Assembly: GCA_017531385.1 (NCBI GenBank)
Contig: JAFXLD010000028.1
Span: 1 to 64,000, forward strand
Direction: 5' to 3'
DNA: 64,000 nt
Origin: Clostridia bacterium
GTDB lineage: Bacteria; Bacillota; Clostridia; Oscillospirales; Acutalibacteraceae
Shown: positions 34,260 through 44,863 of the stretch, one piece after another
Position numbering within the stretch: position 1 is the stretch's first letter
How the letters are laid out: every line of letters begins with the position of its first letter
Made by a program: the position numbers and the translations under genes
The notes under the pieces: generated by a model
Database searches by the model: none
Told to the model about the DNA's origin: nothing
Seen by the model: only the letters and a program-made list of their open reading frames with translations

Positions 34260-35678
34260 TTATTTTACAAGTATTTCACCCGTAATACCTGTCTTTTTTC
34301 CGTAGGTATCAAAAATTTCTGCCTCACCATTATCTTTTTTTACTGTGACCTGTTTTCCGTCTGTAGAAATATACATTCCGTTGCCGTCGGACAGGCAGTA
34401 TGAGCCTTTGTATTCATTCCAGAATTTCTGAGCATTTGCAATTGTTGTTTCTCTGAAATTCACGGCAGTACAGATAACAAATTCAGGTCTGAATACCTCA
34501 AAAACTCCCTTTGAAGCCTCTGCCCGCACCTGACCGTGATGAGGGAATTTTACAATATCCACGTCAAACACATCTTCACCGCATTTATCGGCATAATATG
34601 ACAACATCACATCAAAAGGCTCTTCGGCGTAATTCGGTGAGTCGGGCAGATAGGCATTTTTTGCTTTTTTCATCACGTCACCCGTAAAAAGCATTGTCCT
34701 GTCTTTATATGTGACCTTCATCCACATTGAATTTGAATTTACAACAGCTTTCGGAAAATCTGCAGCTGTACTGCCTGACTTCCCACCGTCATAATAAATG
34801 TCAAGCAGATGCGAAGCCCTTTCAGGTGTACCCCAGTCTTCAGAGGGTGCAAACAGGTCAAAAACAATCTTTCCGTCTTCTGATTTTATCTGCATTGTTT
34901 CACCGAAAGGAACATATTCAATCTGAGTTTCGCGAGAATATTCCTCAAAAAGACTCAAAAACCTGAGTCTGCCCTTTGTTTCAATAACTCCGTCGGAATA
35001 ATATTTTGGATCACAAACAGAATAAAGAGAAGTGTGCTCAAAAACCGACTGCTTGGGCATATAGACCGTGTCAATTTCAAAATACGGTGACGGAATTATG
35101 TTGTGAAGATATGTATTCATATGGTCCGTGTGAAAATGGGAAATCACAACTGTTATTTTCAACTTGTAATTTTCATCATTTTCAGAAATACCGTCAGGCA
35201 GAAGCTCTTTTCTCAGATTCATAAGATATGTATAAACCGAGTCTTCACCCGTACTCTTATGTCCGCCGTCAAGGACGAGAATTTCACCTTTATAACTGAA
35301 CACAAAGCCGTCCTGCTTTTTCACTTCACAGCCTGCAACAAAAAGTTCAAGATTGTCAGTTTCGGGCATAAATTTATTTACATAAACCGTGTCGAAAATC
35401 TCAGTATTTTCATTTTCGTCAAGCTTTGAAGCAATACGCAGAATTTTTCTTGCATCTGAAGATGTGATTTTTCCGTTTTTATCTGCATCGGCAATGGGAA
35501 TTATAACGTTATCAATTGTTTCAAGCTGTGCAGACACTCTGAGAACTGTTCTCGCATCGGATGCGGTAACTTTGCCATTCATATCAACATCACCGAGCAA
35601 AACTGTCTTTGCAGACACTCCCACACAAAGCAAAAACAGCAATATAAACGCAAACAATATACTTAATTCCTTTTTCAT
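34260..35678 (-). CDS. Secreted metallo-beta-lactamase-fold protein with N-terminal dockerin
   Basis: 472 residues. Signal peptide (about 1-23, SVSA-KT); two dockerin repeats directly after it (GDVDMNGKVTASDARTVLR and ADADKNGKITSSDARKILR, about 28-95); then an MBL domain of the ComEC-like type with an intact metal site: ISHFHTDHMN (HxHxDH), MLFTGDVM and VKFPHHG. N-terminal placement of a dockerin is less common than C-terminal. The domain could be a secreted nuclease or phosphodiesterase; substrate unknown. It lies between a sugar symporter and an LRR protein without clear operon links. Confidence 0.85.
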   Translation of the reverse strand: MKKELSILFAFILLFLLCVGVSAKTVLLGDVDMNGKVTASDARTVLRVSAQLETIDNVIIPIADADKNGKITSSDARKILRIASKLDENENTEIFDTVYVNKFMPETDNLELFVAGCEVKKQDGFVFSYKGEILVLDGGHKSTGEDSVYTYLMNLRKELLPDGISENDENYKLKITVVISHFHTDHMNTYLHNIIPSPYFEIDTVYMPKQSVFEHTSLYSVCDPKYYSDGVIETKGRLRFLSLFEEYSRETQIEYVPFGETMQIKSEDGKIVFDLFAPSEDWGTPERASHLLDIYYDGGKSGSTAADFPKAVVNSNSMWMKVTYKDRTMLFTGDVMKKAKNAYLPDSPNYAEEPFDVMLSYYADKCGEDVFDVDIVKFPHHGQVRAEASKGVFEVFRPEFVICTAVNFRETTIANAQKFWNEYKGSYCLSDGNGMYISTDGKQVTVKKDNGEAEIFDTYGKKTGITGEILVK

Positions 35679-35740
35679 TTTTTTCTACTCCTTAAATTTC
35701 AACTGACTGTATTATAACACATATTTTAATATTTTTCTAC

Positions 35741-35773
35741 ACAAAAAAACGCAGGCACCGAAGTGTCTGCGTT
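35741..35773 (-). terminator. Terminator of the LRR protein gene
   Basis: On the minus strand AACGCAGACAC, loop TTCG, GTGCCTGCGTT, then seven T residues. Nearly the same hairpin ends groEL at 37849. Confidence 0.85.
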
Positions 35774-35784
35774 AAAATTTCATG

Positions 35785-37782
35785 TTATGCCATGTGGAAA
35801 ACAGCTTTGATCATATCCAAGAATTTCAGATATGCGTTGATAAATTTATTCAGAAGGCTTCTGAGATAACTGATGAAATCATTTTCTGTATTTTCTGGGG
35901 CTGTTTCTGCTTCCTCAAGAATTGCATAATAGCTGAAATGGTTTGTTTCAAAGTAAACATATCCGTCTTTATTGTGATATGTTTTCAGTTCTTCCATTGT
36001 GCCGTCATCTGCAACATAATATACAACGCACTTGTTCTGATTATATCCCTTGGGCAGAGGAATCTGCACAAGGACTGTGCCGTTTGGCTGAACTTTCTGA
36101 CCGTCAACTGTCACATTGATATCAAACATTGTGACCTTGTAATTTCCCTCTTTGTGGCTTATGAGCTTATATGCTTCTCCGTCTTCAACGGGTTTTACTT
36201 CGATTTCAGCTTCGCCGTCAAATGCACCTTCAGGGAAAACAACCGATACACCTGTATCTTTATCAATTTTTTCTTCACTGTCTTCAATTTCAAGCATGGG
36301 AATTTCGTAGGTACTCTGAACATCACCGCAGTGCTCGCAGACATTTCCGCCAACACCGGGCTGTGTATATGTTGCAGGAGTGATTACCGTGTCAACATAA
36401 TTGTGTCTGCAGATAGGAACAAACTTAAAGCCGTTTTCATTTGCATATGTTTCAGCTGTACTGCCTGCATAACCGTGGATAGTGAGATCTTCCATCGGGT
36501 ACAGATTATCATCATAAACAATTGCCGCATCAATAAGATTCTGATACATTTGTTCCTCTTCATATGATTTACTGTTTACCCGTCCTTTATATAATTCCGT
36601 AAACTCATCAACATCAATTGTTATTCTGTATACCATATATCCGACACTGTAATCTTCAAAGACCATATCCGGATTATATACATACACATCTTTCATGTTG
36701 TAACAATCAAGGAATGTCATAGTTTTCAGAGTTCCCATTGTTTCGGGAATCTCAACACTTTCAAGTCCAAAAGCACCGTAAAACGACATTTCTTCAATAT
36801 CACTGACACCGGCAAGATCAATATCTTTAAGAAAATAAGGGATGATGGAAGACATGGAAATTGTTGAAACACAATCAGGAAGTTGGCAAGAAGAACCTTT
36901 ACCCATAGGATAAGTAATAAGTTTTGTGCCGTCTTTGCTTAACAGAGATCCGTCAACACTTGAATAATAGGGATTATTTTCATCTACTGTTATACTTTTA
37001 AGAGAAGGGAGCAAAGCGAATGAATCAAGCTCTTCTACACTGCTTCCGAGTTCAAGAGTTTCAAGACTGATGCAATAGTCAAATGAATCATAAATATTTC
37101 TTACACCATCGCCAATCACAACAGTTTTAAGAGCTGTGCAACCTGTAAACATACCATAATCCATATATTTTACAGTGTCAGGGATTTCTATGTTCTCAAG
37201 TGAAGAACAATTCAAAAATGCCTGAGGCTCTAAATTCTCTACACTATCGGGAATTGTTACATTAATCAGGGAAGAACAGTACATGAATGCTCCTGCTCCT
37301 ATTCTGTTAACACTGTCAGGTATAGCATATTCAGTATTATCCTTTCCGCAAGGGTATTTCACTAATTTTGTTTTATCTTTGTTATATACAATACCGTCAT
37401 CATCACTGAAATAATAGCTGTTATTTTCGTCAACTATATATTTTTCAATATTCAGACCAAATCCACTGTAAAAGAAATTAAAAAGCTCATCATCTTCTAT
37501 GATATTTTCAGGAATGTAAACTGATGTAATGCTGTCACAATCAGAAAAAGCATACATATCAATCACTTTTACGGGCTGTCCTTCAATTGTGTTTGGAATT
37601 ACAACATCACCGCTGATTGACGGATCGCAGCTCGTTATTACAACTCCTCCGTAATAATCATCTATTTCATAAGTGATGTAATCAAGAATATTATTTTCTT
37701 CTGCAAATGCAGTTACACCGCACATTGCAAAAAGGCTTGCGATTATTGACAACACAAGCACAAGAGAAATTGATTTTTTCAT
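35785..37782 (-). CDS. Secreted BspA-like LRR protein with hydrophobic C-terminal tail
   Basis: 665 residues. Signal peptide (about 1-27, ending TAFA). LRR_5/BspA-like repeats span about 55-400 (SVNRIGAGAFMYCSSLINVT; EPQAFLNCSSLENIEI), with spacers of the type YYFSDDDGIVYNKDKTKLV shared with the 20.8-kb protein. A CRHNY...CEHCG zinc-ribbon-like module (about 470) and a ZU5-like beta region (GVSVVFPEGAFDGEAEIEV) follow. The end is an amphipathic helix with FISYLRSLLNKFINAYL, without dockerin or LPXTG. It is likely a surface adhesion or binding protein. Confidence 0.82.
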   Translation of the reverse strand: MKKSISLVLVLSIIASLFAMCGVTAFAEENNILDYITYEIDDYYGGVVITSCDPSISGDVVIPNTIEGQPVKVIDMYAFSDCDSITSVYIPENIIEDDELFNFFYSGFGLNIEKYIVDENNSYYFSDDDGIVYNKDKTKLVKYPCGKDNTEYAIPDSVNRIGAGAFMYCSSLINVTIPDSVENLEPQAFLNCSSLENIEIPDTVKYMDYGMFTGCTALKTVVIGDGVRNIYDSFDYCISLETLELGSSVEELDSFALLPSLKSITVDENNPYYSSVDGSLLSKDGTKLITYPMGKGSSCQLPDCVSTISMSSIIPYFLKDIDLAGVSDIEEMSFYGAFGLESVEIPETMGTLKTMTFLDCYNMKDVYVYNPDMVFEDYSVGYMVYRITIDVDEFTELYKGRVNSKSYEEEQMYQNLIDAAIVYDDNLYPMEDLTIHGYAGSTAETYANENGFKFVPICRHNYVDTVITPATYTQPGVGGNVCEHCGDVQSTYEIPMLEIEDSEEKIDKDTGVSVVFPEGAFDGEAEIEVKPVEDGEAYKLISHKEGNYKVTMFDINVTVDGQKVQPNGTVLVQIPLPKGYNQNKCVVYYVADDGTMEELKTYHNKDGYVYFETNHFSYYAILEEAETAPENTENDFISYLRSLLNKFINAYLKFLDMIKAVFHMA

Positions 37783-37842
37783 GGGGTTATTCTCCTTTTT
37801 CTTTTTATTTCAGCTTACCACTTTTTAACATAAAAATCAATA

Positions 37843-37873
37843 CTAAAAAACGCAGGCACCAGAGTGTCTGCGT
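37843..37873 (-). terminator. groEL terminator
   Basis: On the minus strand AACGCAGACAC, loop TCTG, GTGCCTGCGTT, then TTTT and AGTA. Confidence 0.75.
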
Positions 37874-37895
37874 TAAATTTATGCTTAGTATTTTA

Positions 37896-39554
<1,659 letters not shown>

Positions 39555-39559
39555 TCAAA

Positions 39560-39844
39560 TTATTCTACTACTGCAAGAATGTCATTCTGACGGCAGACTG
39601 TGTATTCTTCGTTGCCGAGCTTGACTTCTGTACCTGCATATTTGTTGAGTATAACCTTTTCGCCTACTTTAACTTCCATAACGATTTCCTTACCGTCAAC
39701 AACACCGCCGGGACCTACTGCAACGATTTCTGCGATCTGGGGTTTTTCCTGAGCTGCTGATGAAAGGATGATACCGCTCTGTGTCTTCTCTTCTGCTGCG
39801 ACAAACTTAACTACAACTTTGTCACCCAAAGGTTTAAGTGTCAT
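39560..39844 (-). CDS. groES: Co-chaperonin GroES (Hsp10)
   Basis: 94 residues, normal length. It shows the start LKPLGDKVVVKFV, a mobile loop (EEKTQSGIILSSAAQEKP) and the roof GPGGVVDGKEI. It caps the GroEL chamber. ATG 39844 follows AGGAGG; the CIRCE site lies 40 bases upstream. Confidence 0.97.
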   Translation of the reverse strand: MTLKPLGDKVVVKFVAAEEKTQSGIILSSAAQEKPQIAEIVAVGPGGVVDGKEIVMEVKVGEKVILNKYAGTEVKLGNEEYTVCRQNDILAVVE

Positions 39845-39882
39845 TGTATATTCCTCCTGAAATAATTATCTTTTTTTGCGTT

Positions 39883-39942
39883 TTAGCACTCTCAATTCAT
39901 GAGTGCTAATGTATATTGTAACCATTTTTCAGAAAAAATCAA
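39883..39942 (-). promoter_or_regulatory. groESL promoter with CIRCE operator
   Basis: TTAGCACTC (39883-39891), nine bases, GAGTGCTAA (39901-39909): a perfect CIRCE element, the HrcA repressor site. Upstream on the minus strand are TTGATT (39942-39937) and TACAAT (39920-39915), 16 bases apart. Heat-shock control by HrcA is therefore expected; hrcA itself is not in the window. Confidence 0.95.
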
Positions 39943-40012
39943 GTACTTTTATAAATTTTCTGAAATTTTTTCCATATTTTATATTACATATTACATCAAA
40001 ACGATAAGATAT

Positions 40013-40041
40013 TTGACATTTGTCGATGTTTATTGTATAAT
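40013..40041 (+). promoter_or_regulatory. Promoter of the TetR regulator
   Basis: TTGACA (40013-40018), 17 bases, TATAAT (40036-40041). The -35 box is part of a small dyad, TGACA-TT-TGTCG, a possible autoregulatory site. Confidence 0.8.
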
Positions 40042-40069
40042 TCACCTATAAAATTTAAGGACTGATTTT

Positions 40070-40648
40070 ATGAGCGAAAAGAAAGAAGATTTAAGAATAA
40101 GAAGAACACACAAGCTCCTTTGTGATGCAATGTTCGCACTGCTTGAAACTCAGAGTTTTGACGAAATCTCCGTTGTGAATATCTGCGACAAAGCAATGGT
40201 GCACAGAGCAACTTTTTATAAGCATTTCAAGGATAAATATGAATTTATGGAGTATGTGGCAAAGGAAAAGCTCCGTGATTTTTATAAACAGAGCAAAATC
40301 TATGCTGATTTTTCCGACAAAGAAAATCTTTACCGGGCCATGATATCAAACATAATGCAGTTTATCGAAGAAAATAAGCAGATGCTCCGTATTGCATCAA
40401 ACTCTTCAAACAGCAACTTCTTTGATTCGCTCCACAGAATCATATATGAAGAACTGCTGGATTTTCTCACCTCATCACAGTCAAACGGAGAAACATACAA
40501 AGCACCCGTTGAAGTTTTTGCAATGTTTCTCACAGGGGGTCTGACCTCTCTTATCCGTTGGTGGCTTGCCAATGACACGGGCTACACAAAAGAAGATATT
40601 GCAAAACACATCGAATGTATGCTTCTTTCAAGCGGTAAAAATATTTAA
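40070..40648 (+). CDS. TetR/AcrR-family regulator
   Basis: 192 residues. N-terminal TetR DNA-binding domain (RIRRTHKLLCDAMFALLETQ; ISVVNICDKAMVHRATFYKH, which is the helix-turn-helix). The C-terminal ligand-binding part resembles the TetR_C (DhaS-like) group, with GGLTSLIRWWLAND near the end. Such regulators usually control a neighbouring gene, but both neighbours (groESL, ylbJ-like) seem unrelated; autoregulation is suggested by the promoter dyad. Ends 4 bases into the convergent gene. Confidence 0.85.
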   Translation: MSEKKEDLRIRRTHKLLCDAMFALLETQSFDEISVVNICDKAMVHRATFYKHFKDKYEFMEYVAKEKLRDFYKQSKIYADFSDKENLYRAMISNIMQFIEENKQMLRIASNSSNSNFFDSLHRIIYEELLDFLTSSQSNGETYKAPVEVFAMFLTGGLTSLIRWWLANDTGYTKEDIAKHIECMLLSSGKNI

Positions 40649-41718
40649 CCCGTGATATCGTAGATTTTCAGTTTTTTAATCTGTCCCGAAGTGATATCAA
40701 AAATCAGAACGGCACACATGATAAGAAGTATAGCAGAAGACGGTGCAGTATGGCTCCACAGATGCATTTCGGTATCTGCAAAAACATTTATGGGAACGTC
40801 AATAAACAACAGGATAATTTTTGCTGTAAAAAAAGATAAAACAGCGTTTACAATGCGGAAAGCAAGGTATTCAGAAGCCTTGACTCCGCATTTTTTTATT
40901 ATGGGCAGAATCTGACACATCACACATATCCCGCCGAATGATATAACAGCGCTCACAAGAGGAATTCCTCCGAGTTTTGCAGCACTTCCGATTCCTGTTG
41001 TGACTTCAGAAAAAGCAAGATACACAAGCAATAGCGTTTCATTTTTTATAAAAGACTGCATTAACCCCGAAAATGCAGAAAAAATCAGCACCCAGGTACA
41101 GACAGAGATGATGCCTTTTGATGACGCAAATGCCGAATCCACAAGAGCCTGCGACAGATTGTTTTTTTCAGATGTTATTATTCTTTCATAGTCTGTTTTT
41201 CTTTTAAATAATGAAAACACAACTCCCGTAATAACAGATGCAAAACAAACTGAAACAAGCATAACAACACCTGCCGTTTCTGAGCGGAGCATCATTTCAC
41301 CTGCGGCAGTCACAACAAAAGCAGGGCCTGCATTCACACAGAATGAAAATATGTGCCGTGCATCTTTTTCTGTTATTTTTTTCTTCTCATAAAGCTCAGA
41401 AACAATGGATGCTCCGACAGGATACCCACCGATAAAACCGAAAAACAAACAGGAAAAACACTCTGCGGGAAGTCCGAATATTTTTTTCATAAAAGGTGCA
41501 GAAATGCGGTTTATACTGCCGAATACACCTGATTTTATCGCAAAAGATGAAAGCATCATAAACGGAAAAATCGACGGAATAAGCACTTCACCACAAACAG
41601 CAAGACTTCTGCTCACTTCATCGGCAACCTGAGTTTTCTTTACAATCAACATTCCCCCGATGCAGATAACAAACACAAGCACCGAAATATTAACAAATTT
41701 ATATTTTTTTCTTATCAT
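40645..41718 (-). CDS. ylbJ: YlbJ-like sporulation membrane protein
   Basis: 357 residues from ATG 41718. About eight to ten membrane helices with nucleoside-recognition/gate-domain motifs: CGEVLIPSIFPFMMLSSFAI, FFGFIGGYPVGASIVSELY and FCVNAGPAFVVTAAG, the pattern of YlbJ in spore formers (sigma-E regulon in Bacillus, needed for heat-resistant spores). Located next to yqfC-yqfD but on the opposite strand. A general transport role is also possible. Confidence 0.75.
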   Translation of the reverse strand: MIRKKYKFVNISVLVFVICIGGMLIVKKTQVADEVSRSLAVCGEVLIPSIFPFMMLSSFAIKSGVFGSINRISAPFMKKIFGLPAECFSCLFFGFIGGYPVGASIVSELYEKKKITEKDARHIFSFCVNAGPAFVVTAAGEMMLRSETAGVVMLVSVCFASVITGVVFSLFKRKTDYERIITSEKNNLSQALVDSAFASSKGIISVCTWVLIFSAFSGLMQSFIKNETLLLVYLAFSEVTTGIGSAAKLGGIPLVSAVISFGGICVMCQILPIIKKCGVKASEYLAFRIVNAVLSFFTAKIILLFIDVPINVFADTEMHLWSHTAPSSAILLIMCAVLIFDITSGQIKKLKIYDITG

Positions 41719-41800
41719 AAAAACAACCTCTGTTATAAACAATATGTTCTCACTGTGCTATTTATTGCAGTGAAGTCATATATTTTACGGAGGTGTAAGA

Positions 41801-42079
41801 ATGAAAAGAAGCAAAGAAGAAATAGTGAAAAAATTCACCGAAGAAATGCAGATTCCCGAATCTGCCGTAACAGATTCTTTCAGGATTGAATTCAGAAGCA
41901 ATACAGATGTTATTATCGAAGGTTGCAGAGGTATTGTTGAATATGAGGAGTCGGGTATTTCACTGAATCTCGGCAAAATGATTGTCCGTTTCGGCGGTGC
42001 AGACCTTGAAATCAGCTCGTTTTATGAAGAACAGGCAATTCTCAAAGGCACCGTTGCGGCAATGGAATTTTCATCATAG
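41801..42079 (+). CDS. yqfC: Sporulation protein YqfC
   Basis: 92 residues of the YabP/YqfC family: SFRIEFRSNTDVIIEGCRGI, VEYEESGISLNLGKMIVRFG and a final EEQAILKGTVAAMEF. In spore formers yqfC precedes yqfD in the mother-cell regulon; the biochemical role is not established. Start ATG 41801 after GGAGG; 10 bases separate it from yqfD. Confidence 0.85.
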   Translation: MKRSKEEIVKKFTEEMQIPESAVTDSFRIEFRSNTDVIIEGCRGIVEYEESGISLNLGKMIVRFGGADLEISSFYEEQAILKGTVAAMEFSS

Positions 42080-42089
42080 GAGATAAACC

Positions 42090-43262
42090 GTGTTTCTGAT
42101 AAGATTTATAAGATTTTTAAGAGGATATGTTGTTTTTGTCTGTACGGGTGGTTTTCCCGAACGGTTTATTAATTTATGTGCACTCAACGGGATAAATCTC
42201 TGGGATGCAAAATCTGTGGGGGGTGTTCTCAGCGCAAAAACAACCGTCGGTTGCTATAAAAATATACGCAAATGCGTAAGAAAATCGGGAATGAAAATCA
42301 GAATCCAAAAAAAATGCGGTCTGCCGTTCCTGATCAGACCCTACATAAAAAGAAAAGGTATTGCTGTGGGAATGGTAATTTCCGCAGTAATGCTTGTTTT
42401 TCTCTGCTCATGTATCTGGACATTCGATGTTTCGGGAAACGAAAAATTCACAGACGAACAGATTTTAGCTCTTGCTGAAATGTATGATATCCGTATCGGC
42501 ACATTCAGAAAAAGGATAAATCCCAAGGAAATACAGACCGATATAAAATCAAAAATTGACGGCATTAGCTGGTTTTCCGTAAACATAGACGGCTCTCACA
42601 CATCCCTTGAAGTTTCGGAATCATCGGGTTCAGATGAAATAATTGATTATTCAACCCCCTGCAACATTGTTTCCGGTGCAGAAGGTGAACTTCTCAGCCT
42701 TGAAGCACACACGGGATCTCCTGCGATAAAACCCGGAAGTGCCGTCACAAAAGGCGACTTACTCATAAGCGGTGTAATGGAAAAAACAGACGGCACACCG
42801 TATTTTGTGCACGCAAGAGGAACTGCTGTCATCAGAACGAACAGGAATATTTCTGCCGAAGTTCCCTATAATACAAATGTGCAAAAAATCGCTGAGATAA
42901 AAAACAGACACTCTTTATATATTTTTGGTCTGAAAATTCCTCTCGGAATGAAGAAAAATGCCGATTTCCATGTCAGCAGAAATTCGATGCTTGATTTTCG
43001 CAAAAAATCGTTACCTGTCGGATTCATCACAGACAGTTATTTCTATAAAACAGAGGAAAATATTACATTTTCTGAAAACAAAGCCCTACTTCTTGCCTGT
43101 TTTTCCGCATTTTCACAGGAAAGAAAAATAATGCAGAATGCCGAAACAGAAAACAAAATTGCCGATGTACAAAACACTGAAAATTCCGTATCCGTGTCAA
43201 TAAACTACATAAACCACGAAACGACAGGAATTGAGAATTATTTTGAAATCGCCAACGAATAA
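42090..43262 (+). CDS. yqfD: Sporulation protein YqfD
   Basis: 390 residues from a GTG start with AGGAG upstream. One membrane helix (AVGMVISAVMLVFLCSCIWTF, about 90-110) follows an N-terminal domain with FLRGYVVFVCTGGFPERFIN. The outer domain has FDVSGNEKFTDEQILALAE, typical of YqfD. It is membrane-located in the mother cell. The acidic C-terminal 90 residues are less conserved. Confidence 0.85.
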   Translation: MFLIRFIRFLRGYVVFVCTGGFPERFINLCALNGINLWDAKSVGGVLSAKTTVGCYKNIRKCVRKSGMKIRIQKKCGLPFLIRPYIKRKGIAVGMVISAVMLVFLCSCIWTFDVSGNEKFTDEQILALAEMYDIRIGTFRKRINPKEIQTDIKSKIDGISWFSVNIDGSHTSLEVSESSGSDEIIDYSTPCNIVSGAEGELLSLEAHTGSPAIKPGSAVTKGDLLISGVMEKTDGTPYFVHARGTAVIRTNRNISAEVPYNTNVQKIAEIKNRHSLYIFGLKIPLGMKKNADFHVSRNSMLDFRKKSLPVGFITDSYFYKTEENITFSENKALLLACFSAFSQERKIMQNAETENKIADVQNTENSVSVSINYINHETTGIENYFEIANE

Positions 43263-43323
43263 TTTTATTCATCATGCACAACATTTTTTTTAAATTCTAT
43301 AAAATATTGATAAAATTCTGATA

Positions 43324-43352
43324 TTGTGATAAAATCGACACAAATGTATAAT
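43324..43352 (+). promoter_or_regulatory. phoH operon promoter
   Basis: TTGTGA (43324-43329), 17 bases, TATAAT (43347-43352). It gives phoH-ybeY-era-recO a promoter separate from the sporulation genes. Confidence 0.6.
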
Positions 43353-43384
43353 AATATATTATAGTTTAAAAAAGAGGATAATAA

Positions 43385-44350
43385 ATGTACGAACAAATCG
43401 TAAGTATTGACAGAATGGAAAATGCCGTCAGTCTGTTCGGAAGTTTTGATGAAAACATCAGATTGCTTGAAAAGGAATTCGGCGTAAACATTCTCAACAG
43501 AGGTTCTGACCTCAAGGTTTCAGGCGATATAGAAGCTATTTCGGCTGCCGTGCGTGCCATCGGCGGTCTTTTGACACTTATCAACAAAGGTGAACCTCTT
43601 AATACACAGAATGTAAATTATGTGATTTCACTTGTCAAAGACGGCAATGAGGACAAGCTGGGTGAAATTTCAGGTGACTGCATCTGTATCACAACAAAAG
43701 GCAGACCCGTAAAGCCCAAAACTCTCGGTCAGAAGAAATATATTGACGCAATAAAACACAATACGATTGTTTTCGGTGTCGGTCCTGCAGGTACGGGCAA
43801 AACTTATCTTGCAGTTGCAATGGCTGTCAACGCATTCAGAGCCAAGGAAATCACACGAATCATTCTTACCAGACCCGCAGTTGAAGCAGGTGAAAAACTC
43901 GGTTTCCTGCCCGGTGATTTACAGCAGAAAGTTGACCCTTATCTCCGTCCTCTTTACGATGCTCTTTTTGATATGCTCGGAGCTGAAAGTTTCCAGAAAT
44001 ATCAGGAAAAGGGCAATATCGAAGTAGCTCCCCTTGCCTATATGCGAGGCAGAACGATTGATGACAGCTTTATAATTCTTGACGAAGCCCAGAACACAAC
44101 ACCCGAACAGATGAAGATGTTCCTGACACGTCTCGGTTTTAATTCAAAAATCGTTGTTACGGGCGACATCACACAGATTGACCTTCCCGACGGCAAAAAA
44201 TCAGGTCTCGTGGAAGCGACAAAAATCCTTAAAAATGTAGAAGATATTCAGACTGTGCGATTCAACGAAAAGGACGTTGTAAGACACAGACTTGTTATGG
44301 ATATAATCAAAGCTTACGAAAAAAATGAGGAGGTACGAAAAAGAAAATGA
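43385..44350 (+). CDS. phoH: PhoH-family ATPase
   Basis: 321 residues. Walker [19 protein letters not shown] (about 130-147), [20 protein letters not shown], Walker [20 protein letters not shown], and [16 protein letters not shown]. PhoH/YbeZ proteins are RecD-like NTPases thought to work with YbeY in rRNA or RNA turnover. Its gene overlaps ybeY by 4 bases; in Bacillus yqfF lies between them but is absent here. Confidence 0.93.
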   Translation: MYEQIVSIDRMENAVSLFGSFDENIRLLEKEFGVNILNRGSDLKVSGDIEAISAAVRAIGGLLTLINKGEPLNTQNVNYVISLVKDGNEDKLGEISGDCICITTKGRPVKPKTLGQKKYIDAIKHNTIVFGVGPAGTGKTYLAVAMAVNAFRAKEITRIILTRPAVEAGEKLGFLPGDLQQKVDPYLRPLYDALFDMLGAESFQKYQEKGNIEVAPLAYMRGRTIDDSFIILDEAQNTTPEQMKMFLTRLGFNSKIVVTGDITQIDLPDGKKSGLVEATKILKNVEDIQTVRFNEKDVVRHRLVMDIIKAYEKNEEVRKRK

Positions 44351-44844
44351 AAGACAAAATTAAAGTAATCATTGACGACAGACAGAAAAAAGTAAGAATC
44401 CCTACCGGCACAAGAATGCTTGTACGCCGTTGCTGTAACGCAGTGCTCCGCAGTGAAAAGTTTGAAGGCTCTGCAGAAATCAGCGTAAGCCTTGTTGATA
44501 ATGAAGAAATACATAGCATTAACAAGCAGCACAGAAATATTGATAAATCCACCGACGTGCTTTCATTCCCTCTTGGTGAAAACGGTGAATATGACATCAA
44601 CAACGACACAGGTGCAAAAATGCTCGGTGACATCATTATTTCCGTCGAAACTGCTCTTGAGCAGTCAAAAGAATACGGTCACTCTTTCCAGAGAGAGATG
44701 GCTTTCCTGACAGTTCATTCCATGCTTCACCTTCTCGGTTATGACCATGTAAACGGCGGTCTTGAAGCAGTAAGAATGAGAGAAAAGGAAGAATATATAC
44801 TCACACAGATAGGACTTCCCAGAAGCAACAGCTATACGGAATAA
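44347..44844 (+). CDS. ybeY: Endoribonuclease YbeY
   Basis: 165 residues; zinc-dependent enzyme for 16S rRNA 3'-end maturation and ribosome quality control. The metal motif [11 protein letters not shown] is complete, preceded by [23 protein letters not shown] sequence (here [17 protein letters not shown]). Translationally coupled to phoH by ATGA. Confidence 0.95.
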   Translation: MKDKIKVIIDDRQKKVRIPTGTRMLVRRCCNAVLRSEKFEGSAEISVSLVDNEEIHSINKQHRNIDKSTDVLSFPLGENGEYDINNDTGAKMLGDIIISVETALEQSKEYGHSFQREMAFLTVHSMLHLLGYDHVNGGLEAVRMREKEEYILTQIGLPRSNSYTE

Positions 44845-44863
44845 GCATAAGGAGTAAAAAATA

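Noticed and set aside
35782..36567. A 261-codon plus-strand frame opposite the LRR gene
   Set aside because: Antisense shadow of the LRR coding sequence; Phe/Cys/Ile-rich composition, no ribosome site.
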